A stretch of DNA of 5,133 bases from positions 8,755 to 13,887 of the forward strand of contig PMMJ01000402.1 of the NCBI GenBank assembly GCA_003162255.1. Direction: 5' to 3'. This document shows, in pieces, positions 1 to 4,002 of this stretch (position 1 is its first letter; every line of letters starts with the position of its first letter). Source of the stretch: Acidobacteriaceae bacterium (GTDB lineage: Bacteria > Acidobacteriota > Terriglobia > Terriglobales > Acidobacteriaceae). The translations under genes were made by a program, and so were the position numbers. The notes beneath the pieces are model-generated. The model had not been told where the DNA came from. It ran no database searches and worked only from the letters and a program-made list of their open reading frames with translations.

Positions 1-245
1 TGCCGGAAGCGCTCTCCGCGCTGGTCTCGAAATATCTAGACTGCGTGGTTGCGGTGGATGAGGGTGAGGTCGAGAAATTGTTGGCAAACTTTGTTCCGCG
101 AACGCGCGTGAAAGAGGCCATCCACGCCTTGCTTTCGGCGCGCGAATTGAGCTTCGTGCATGTAGGCGGCAAGTCCCTGCTGCAAGTGACTCCGCCGAAG
201 CAAGTGTACGTTCCCAAAAATCGCCGCCCGGAGCGGGTCACGTAG
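1..245 (+). CDS. Unrecognised protein, C-terminal end (partial)
   Basis: The reading frame is open from the left edge (first full codon at position 3) to a TAG stop at 243-245, giving about 80 residues of the C-terminus. The first visible residues are PEALSALVSKYLDCVVAVDE, so the ATG-like codon internal to the frame (GTG at 45) is unlikely to be the true start. The end has a helical, charged stretch followed by RTRVKEAIHALLSARELSFV, a short beta-like segment and a basic tail (PKNRRPERVT). The helix-helix-strand order could be a small winged-helix-like domain, but I do not recognise the family and assign no function. It lies 179 nt upstream of cmk on the same strand. The frame is well supported by codon use; the identity is unknown. 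Confidence 0.6.
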   Translation, partial: PEALSALVSKYLDCVVAVDEGEVEKLLANFVPRTRVKEAIHALLSARELSFVHVGGKSLLQVTPPKQVYVPKNRRPERVT

Positions 246-424
246 AGTTGTGTGGGAACGGGTGCCCTCGCCCGTCGAAGCCGAGCGAAGCCCGGCAGTG
301 CCCTTCAGCGGCTGCGATTCCTACAGTAGGAGCCACACTCCGGAATTTCATAGTCCCCGCGCCCAGCCTGCTCCGCACCGGTAGTTTTCCAACGAGCAGC
401 CATGTAGAATCGCACTTCGCCACC
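246..424 (+). other. Leader/intergenic region before cmk
   Basis: This is 179 nt without a convincing gene. It holds a small inverted repeat ACGGG (258-262)/CCCGT (271-275) 12 nt after the upstream stop, without a T tract, and an interrupted palindrome TCCTAC-A-GTAGGA at 319-331. The cmk frame happens to stay open upstream to a TTG at 248, but that 59-residue stretch has no resemblance to cytidylate kinase. No clear -35/-10 pair or Shine-Dalgarno sequence was found. Confidence 0.4.
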
Positions 425-1114
425 ATGGCCGATCCATCCCAACGCAAACTTATCATTGCCATCGACGGTCCAGCCGGAGCCGGCAAGAGCACCATCGCTT
501 CCCGCCTGGCGCGCAAACTCGGATATGTGAACCTGGAGAGCGGAGCGATGTATCGCGCGCTGGCGCTCAGCGCGATCGAGTGGGACTCTTCGTTTGACGA
601 CGAAGCTGCGCTGCTGAAGATGGCGCAGGAATCGAGCATTACCCTCGAGCGCGCCGTCGGCGGCAATCGTGTTCGGCTTAACGGAAAAGACGTATCCGAG
701 CGGATCCGCCAACGCGACGTAACCGAGGCAGCGTCACGCATTTCGGTGCATCCGAAAGTGCGAGAGTGGATGGTGGCGCGGCAGCGCGAGATGGGCATTG
801 GCGGCGGCGTCGTGATGGAAGGCCGCGACATAGGGACAAAGGTTTTTCCCGATGCCGATCTAAAGATCTTTCTCGATGCCGATCCCGTGATTCGCGAGCA
901 GCGCCGGCTCGACCAGCAACAGGTGAAGGGCGCGCCTGCGCAGGCCATGGCTGCCGAACTTCGTGAGCGCGACCGCCGCGACCGCACCCGCGCCGCGTCT
1001 CCGCTGGTGGCCGCGGAGGATGCCATTGTGATCGACTCGACCAACTTGACCGAGGATGAAGTGCTCAATCGCATCGAGCAGTTGGTCGCGCAGCGGATCG
1101 CCCCAGGGCGCTAA
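425..1114 (+). CDS. cmk: Cytidylate kinase (CMP/dCMP kinase)
   Basis: Cytoplasmic NMP kinase that transfers the ATP gamma-phosphate to CMP or dCMP, giving CDP or dCDP for nucleotide salvage and RNA/DNA/phospholipid precursors. The product is 229 residues, close to the usual bacterial length (E. coli about 227). Visible motifs are the Walker A P-loop GPAGAGKST (15-23), the substrate-side SGAMYR (39-44), the NMP-binding region around LNGKDVSERIR (85-95), EGRDIGT (132-138), and the arginine-rich LID RDRRDRTRAASPL (182-194) followed by IDSTNLTEDEV. The ATG at 425 is chosen because family homology begins directly after it (KLIIAIDGPAGAGKST). An upstream in-frame TTG at 248 would add 59 unrelated residues. 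No good Shine-Dalgarno precedes 425, so the start rests on homology. In many bacteria rpsA follows cmk; here it does not. Family call is very secure, exact start fairly so. Confidence 0.96.
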   Translation: MADPSQRKLIIAIDGPAGAGKSTIASRLARKLGYVNLESGAMYRALALSAIEWDSSFDDEAALLKMAQESSITLERAVGGNRVRLNGKDVSERIRQRDVTEAASRISVHPKVREWMVARQREMGIGGGVVMEGRDIGTKVFPDADLKIFLDADPVIREQRRLDQQQVKGAPAQAMAAELRERDRRDRTRAASPLVAAEDAIVIDSTNLTEDEVLNRIEQLVAQRIAPGR

Positions 1115-1355
1115 GAGTACGTCCGATGAATCTTCTAAAGTGTGTGCCCCAGGTTTCGCGCCTGTCTGTTGGGCGCTAACCCGGGGCGCCTTCACCGGCG
1201 TTATACCTCCTGCAGACCTCCTGTTAAGATGTGGGTGTTCGTTGGGGATAGGGACGACTCGCCGCAAAATCCACGCGCAAGCAAAGTTTGAGCGCACCCC
1301 GTACGCGGCCTGAAGCTTTGCTCGGAACCCGGGGAAATCCTACAGGAAGGACGCC
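1115..1355 (+). other. Intergenic region between cmk and phhA
   Basis: This is 241 nt with no convincing gene. It holds an inverted repeat GGCGC (1172-1176)/GCGCC (1186-1190) around a CCCGGG core, and a second copy of GGGCGCTAA (1171-1179) that matches the last nine bases of cmk (1106-1114). The length suggests phhA has its own promoter and leader here, but I could not identify a convincing -35/-10 pair. Confidence 0.35.
1344..1351 (+). promoter_or_regulatory. Ribosome binding site of phhA
   Basis: AGGAAGGA is a purine-rich Shine-Dalgarno match whose 3' end lies 4 nt before the ATG at 1356 (8 nt if the first AGGA pairs). It is the strongest ribosome binding site in the window and fixes the phhA start over the internal ATG at codon 14. 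Confidence 0.75.
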
Positions 1356-2111
1356 ATGCCGGAGCCGCCGTTGGTCGCTGCCAAGCCTTTTCTGATGGAA
1401 CAGGACTACGGAGCCTACACCCCTGAGCAACATGCCGTGTGGGCCGAGCTGGTTCGGCGGCGCTGGGCGCAGATCGAGGAGTGGGCGTGCCGCGAATACC
1501 TGGAAGGTTATGGCATTCTCGGGCTGATGGAGGACCGCTGCCCGCGCCTCCGCGAAATTGCCGACCGGCTGGAGCCGCGTTCCGGATGGCGCACGCAGGC
1601 GGTCACCGGTTTTATGCCCCACGAAGCGTTCTTCGAAATGCTGGCCGCGCGCCGCTTCCCGACCACAACCTGGCTGCGCGACCGCACGTCACTCGACTAC
1701 ACGCCGCAGCCGGACATGTTCCACGACGTGTTCGGGCATGTGCCGATGCATACCCACAAAGTCTTCGGCGACTTCGTGCAGTACTATGCGGCGGTCTGCG
1801 CGCGTGTGGACGATCACGACATTCTGGAGCGCTTGGGCCGCCTTTATTGGTTCACCGTGGAGTTCGGCCTGATCCGGCAGGACGGCAGGATCAAGTTCTA
1901 CGGCAGCGGAGTCATCAGTTCACAGAGCGAAGGGAACAACGTAATCGAGGGCAAGTGCAGCGTCCGCGACTTCGATCTCGAGGAAGTGCTGAACACGCCC
2001 GTAAAGGTGGACGAACTGCAGAAGGTCCTGTTCGCCATCGAGAGCTTCGACCAAATCTACGAGGCCATGCAGCGAGCCGAGCGCAAGCTCCTCGGGAACA
2101 AGGTCGCCTAA
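1356..2111 (+). CDS. phhA: Phenylalanine 4-monooxygenase (aromatic amino acid hydroxylase)
   Basis: Non-haem iron, tetrahydropterin-dependent enzyme that hydroxylates phenylalanine to tyrosine with O2, in the cytoplasm. The 251 residues match the single catalytic domain of bacterial forms (about 260-300), without the N-terminal regulatory ACT domain of animal enzymes. The iron site is clear: the motif DMFHDVFGHVP supplies His123 and His128, and YWFTVEFGL supplies Glu169, a 2-His-1-carboxylate triad with the family spacing of 5 and about 41. Other family blocks are the N-terminal DYGAYTPEQHAVWAELVRRR, the FFEMLAARRFPTTTWLR segment, LDYTPQPD before the first His, and GSGVISSQSE near the C-terminal end of the domain. 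The start is fixed by a strong ribosome binding site. The pterin recycling enzyme PhhB is not in view, so the cofactor supply must come from elsewhere. Substrate preference for Phe over Trp or Tyr is inferred from bacterial relatives. The serine hydrolase gene follows 118 nt downstream on the same strand. Confidence 0.94.
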   Translation: MPEPPLVAAKPFLMEQDYGAYTPEQHAVWAELVRRRWAQIEEWACREYLEGYGILGLMEDRCPRLREIADRLEPRSGWRTQAVTGFMPHEAFFEMLAARRFPTTTWLRDRTSLDYTPQPDMFHDVFGHVPMHTHKVFGDFVQYYAAVCARVDDHDILERLGRLYWFTVEFGLIRQDGRIKFYGSGVISSQSEGNNVIEGKCSVRDFDLEEVLNTPVKVDELQKVLFAIESFDQIYEAMQRAERKLLGNKVA

Positions 2112-2218
2112 ATCCGCGGGGTCTTCGGTGTTCGCGGCTGGCGGCGGGCGCTGATCCATATCGCGACTTCACTCCGGCCAATGCTTGCTCACCTTGCTGT
2201 TTGCTACCCGTCGAATGC

Positions 2219-2224
2219 GTGAGG
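2219..2224 (+). promoter_or_regulatory. Ribosome binding site deciding the serine hydrolase start
   Basis: GTGAGG lies 5 nt before the ATG at 2230. The alternative in-frame starts (TTG 2185, ATG 2215) have no Shine-Dalgarno, and starting at 2230 gives a clean signal peptide, so 2230 is preferred. Confidence 0.5.
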
Positions 2225-2229
2225 CGCTT

Positions 2230-3351
2230 ATGACTCTTGCCCGCTGGGCGGTGTGGATCGTTACAGTTCTGTCTTGTTCGGTAGCTGCGAACTCCCAAAC
2301 CCAAACCTCATCGCCGGCAGCAACGCTTGCCTGGGCCACGGTCTCTCCCTCCGAGAGCGGCCTTTCCGACGCTCGCCTGCGTTTACTCGATGCCGCTATT
2401 CGGTCCGGAGAGTTCAAGAAGATTGGCAGCGTGCTGATTGCCCGGCACGGCAAGCTGGCCTATGAAGGATATTTCGAGGGCGATGCTGCAACTCTGCGCG
2501 ATACCCGCTCGGCGACCAAGAGCATCACCGATGTACTGATCGGAATTTCGATCGACGAGCACAAGCTCAGCGGACTCGATGCCAAGGTTCTGACGCTGCT
2601 GCCGGAACGCGCCCGCAAGATTCAGAATCCCGATCCGCGCAAGTCGGCGATCACGATCGAGGATTTTTTGACCATGAGTTCTCCGCTGGAGTGCGATGAC
2701 TGGAATGATGCCTCGCGCGGCAACGAGGAGCGCATGTATCTGGTTGAGGATTGGGCGCAGTTCATTCTCGACTTGCCGATTCGCGGCCGCATGCGCGTGG
2801 GCGAGCAGGTGGAGGCGCCTCCCTACGGACGCAATTTCAGCTATTGCACGGGAGGAGTCTTCACCCTGAGCGAAGTGCTGGAGAAGGCAACCGGCGCGCG
2901 CGCCGACCGCTACGCCCGCGAGAAGTTGTTTGAGCCGCTGGGCATAACGAACGTGGAGTGGGTTTATTCTCCGATGAACGTTCCGCAGACCGGCGGCGGA
3001 CTGCGGCTGGCCAGCCGCGACCTGCTTAAAATTGCACAACTTTATCTCGACGGCGGCCAGTGGCAGGGGAAGCGCATCGTGAGTGAAGCGTGGGTCCACC
3101 GCTCGACCCAGCCGCGCGCGCGTATCGATGAGGCGACCGAATACGGCTATCTGTGGTGGTTGAAGTCGTTCAAGTCGGGCGAGAAGAGTTATCCGGCGTT
3201 CTTTATGTCGGGCAACGGAGGGAACAAGGTGGTAGCCATCCCCGCACTCGATATGGCCGTCGTCATCACCAGCACGAATTACAACACGCACGGGATGCAC
3301 GAGCAGACGGAGAGAATTCTGACAGATTATGTGCTGGCGGCGGTGGAGTGA
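2230..3351 (+). CDS. Exported serine hydrolase, class C beta-lactamase-like family
   Basis: Predicted secreted or membrane-anchored serine hydrolase of the beta-lactamase/PBP-like (AmpC/EstB type) family; substrate unknown. From the ATG at 2230 it has 373 residues. Residues 1-20 form a signal sequence: Arg5, a hydrophobic core, then TVLSCSVAAN. Cleavage could be by signal peptidase I near VAA, but TVLSC also fits the lipobox pattern with Cys16, so it may be a lipoprotein. The catalytic Ser-x-x-Lys is Ser94-Ala-Thr-Lys97 in DTRSATKSITDVLIG. The second motif is Tyr205-Cys-Thr in NFSYCTGG, with Thr where the class has Asn. The third motif region is FFMSGNGGNKVVAIPALDMAVV (two halves, 324-345), with SGNGG in place of HxG or KTG. 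Family landmarks include PLGITNVEW and GGGLRLASRDLLKIAQLYL (in part 256-273). Mature-protein cysteines are Cys155 and Cys206. Such proteins include esterases, D-aminopeptidases and transpeptidase relatives, so true beta-lactamase activity should not be assumed. ATG 2215 or TTG 2185 would add 5 or 15 residues. Confidence 0.88.
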   Translation: MTLARWAVWIVTVLSCSVAANSQTQTSSPAATLAWATVSPSESGLSDARLRLLDAAIRSGEFKKIGSVLIARHGKLAYEGYFEGDAATLRDTRSATKSITDVLIGISIDEHKLSGLDAKVLTLLPERARKIQNPDPRKSAITIEDFLTMSSPLECDDWNDASRGNEERMYLVEDWAQFILDLPIRGRMRVGEQVEAPPYGRNFSYCTGGVFTLSEVLEKATGARADRYAREKLFEPLGITNVEWVYSPMNVPQTGGGLRLASRDLLKIAQLYLDGGQWQGKRIVSEAWVHRSTQPRARIDEATEYGYLWWLKSFKSGEKSYPAFFMSGNGGNKVVAIPALDMAVVITSTNYNTHGMHEQTERILTDYVLAAVE

Positions 3352-3411
3352 ACGGTGCTGGTATAGAGCCCTGAGTCAGAAATCCGCCGATGAACTTCTT
3401 TTCGTGAGAGG

Positions 3412-3432
3412 TTGGCAAACATTGCCAATTTT
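3412..3432 (+). terminator. Terminator-like hairpin after the serine hydrolase gene
   Basis: TTGGCAA (3412-3418), loop ACA, and TTGCCAA (3422-3428) form a perfect 7-bp stem followed directly by TTTT (3429-3432), 60 nt after the stop codon. The stem has only three G-C pairs and the T run is short, so it may be a weak intrinsic terminator. There is no matching T run for the opposite strand. Confidence 0.45.
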
Positions 3433-3452
3433 GGGGGCACCCCCCTCCCCCC
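3433..3452. repeat. G5/C6/C6 low-complexity element
   Basis: GGGGG (3433-3437), CA, then CCCCCC (3440-3445), T and CCCCCC (3447-3452). The G run can pair with the first C run as a tight hairpin directly after the terminator-like stem. Similar G-run/C-run stretches occur, as I recall, in dispersed intergenic repeats of Acidobacteriota; that memory cannot be tested here. Confidence 0.5.
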
Positions 3453-3460
3453 TGCCGTTT

Positions 3461-3549
3461 GGAATCATGGGGTTAGGAAGAAATTCCCGCTAAATCTTTG
3501 GGTTTAAAGGGGTTGCGGGTAAAATATTTCAGAATCAACGACTTAGCGG
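3461..3549. repeat. Compact block of short direct and inverted repeats
   Basis: An AT-richer block within GC-rich DNA. CCGCTAA (3487-3493) and TTAGCGG (3543-3549) are perfect inverted arms enclosing 49 nt. Inside, CTTT (3496-3499) pairs with AAAG (3506-3509). Direct repeats are GAATCA at 3462-3467 and 3532-3537, each followed five bases later by TTAG (3473-3476 and 3543-3546), and GGGGTT at 3469-3474 and 3509-3514. No coding frame looks real. It looks like a unit of a dispersed intergenic repeat or a structured RNA; neither is shown. Confidence 0.4.
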
Positions 3550-3782
3550 TGATTTTGCTGCGCTTGGTTGTCAAAGACTGTCCCAAAACGGAATTGGGCC
3601 GGCTCCCATGGCCGCGGCACACGTCTGGCTGCGCCGATCAGATCGTCATTATCGCGCATGGCGGTTTGGATGTCTGTGATGGTGCACACAGGTGGTTTGT
3701 GATGAAAGAAGGTCAGAGGTCGGATCGCCGCGGCCAGCGATCCCGCGCGGTAGCGGAGATACGGCGTTTCTTACGGTCCGGC
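3550..3782. other. Non-coding stretch with one 7-bp hairpin
   Basis: No recognisable gene on either strand: the open frames here give composition-driven peptides with no family resemblance and no ribosome binding site. The only clear structure is GGATCGC (3722-3728) with GCGATCC (3737-3743), a perfect 7-bp stem with an 8-nt loop that contains part of a GCCGCGGC palindrome (3727-3734). Confidence 0.4.
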
Positions 3783-3887
3783 GCACGTGCTGGGCTAGGC
3801 AGGGGCCGTCCCTCCGGGACTTGATCTATTTTCGCTGGCCTACCCAGCGCCGAGGCGCTGGGCTAAGGTGGCTCGTCCCTTCAGGAC
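3783..3887. repeat. REP/BIME-like palindromic repeat array
   Basis: Two copies of a unit made of GCTGGGCTA followed 18-19 nt later by a GTCCC-type hairpin. Copy A has GCTGGGCTA at 3789-3797 and GTCCC-TCC-GGGAC at 3808-3820. Copy B has GCTGGGCTA at 3857-3865 and GTCCCTTCAGGAC at 3875-3887, matching copy A's 13-mer at 11 positions. Between the two hairpins is a perfect palindrome, CCCAGCGCC (3843-3851), GA, GGCGCTGGG (3854-3862), whose right arm starts copy B. Copy A begins on a GCACGTGC palindrome (3783-3790). The alternation of two hairpin types recalls bacterial interspersed mosaic elements, which in other bacteria are moved by REP-associated tyrosine transposases. No such transposase is in the window, so the link is inference. 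Confidence 0.65.
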
Positions 3888-3932
3888 TCTGGTCGGTTCA
3901 GCGCGCGGGCCGTGGCTTCGGCGGAGCGTGAA

Positions 3933-3964
3933 CCCACACATCGCAAAAAAGCGCGATGTGTGGG
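3933..3964. repeat. Perfect 12-bp-stem hairpin downstream of aspS
   Basis: CCCACACATCGC (3933-3944), an 8-nt loop AAAAAAGC, and GCGATGTGTGGG (3953-3964) pair perfectly. It sits 38 nt beyond the aspS stop. Neither strand has a T run after the stem, so it is not a classical intrinsic terminator, though it could protect the aspS transcript's 3' end or aid termination. The following GCACCCGCC looks like the edge of a dispersed repeat. Symmetry makes the functional strand unclear. Confidence 0.7.
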
Positions 3965-4002
3965 GCACCCGCCAAAAAGCCACCTGACGGGATTCGCCGC
4001 TA

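Noticed and set aside
419..428. GCCACCATGG at the cmk start is a perfect eukaryotic Kozak consensus.
   Set aside because: All genes here are bacterial in type and the surroundings lack eukaryotic features; the match is short and GC-rich, so it is coincidence.
238..1074. Antisense open frame of 278 codons across cmk.
   Set aside because: Arg/Ser-rich shadow of a clearly identified kinase gene.
1201..1230. TTATAC (1201-1206) and TAAGAT (1225-1230) at 18-nt spacing as a promoter for phhA.
   Set aside because: The upstream hexamer matches TTGACA poorly, and such weak pairs occur by chance; not supportable as a promoter.
1439..2233. 264-codon frame overlapping phhA in another frame.
   Set aside because: Arg/Ala/Gly-rich shadow; the phhA frame carries the iron ligands and a strong ribosome binding site.
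2383..3300. Antisense open frame of 305 codons across the serine hydrolase gene.
   Set aside because: Long antisense frames are expected in GC-rich genes; the + strand frame carries SxxK and other family motifs, and the antisense product resembles nothing.
3498..3824. Open frame of 108 codons in the intergenic region.
   Set aside because: No family resemblance, no ribosome binding site, and it runs through the repeat block and into the palindromic array.
3783..3887. CRISPR-like repetition.
   Set aside because: Only two imperfect copies, no uniform repeat-spacer pattern and no cas genes; palindromic structure fits REP-like elements better.
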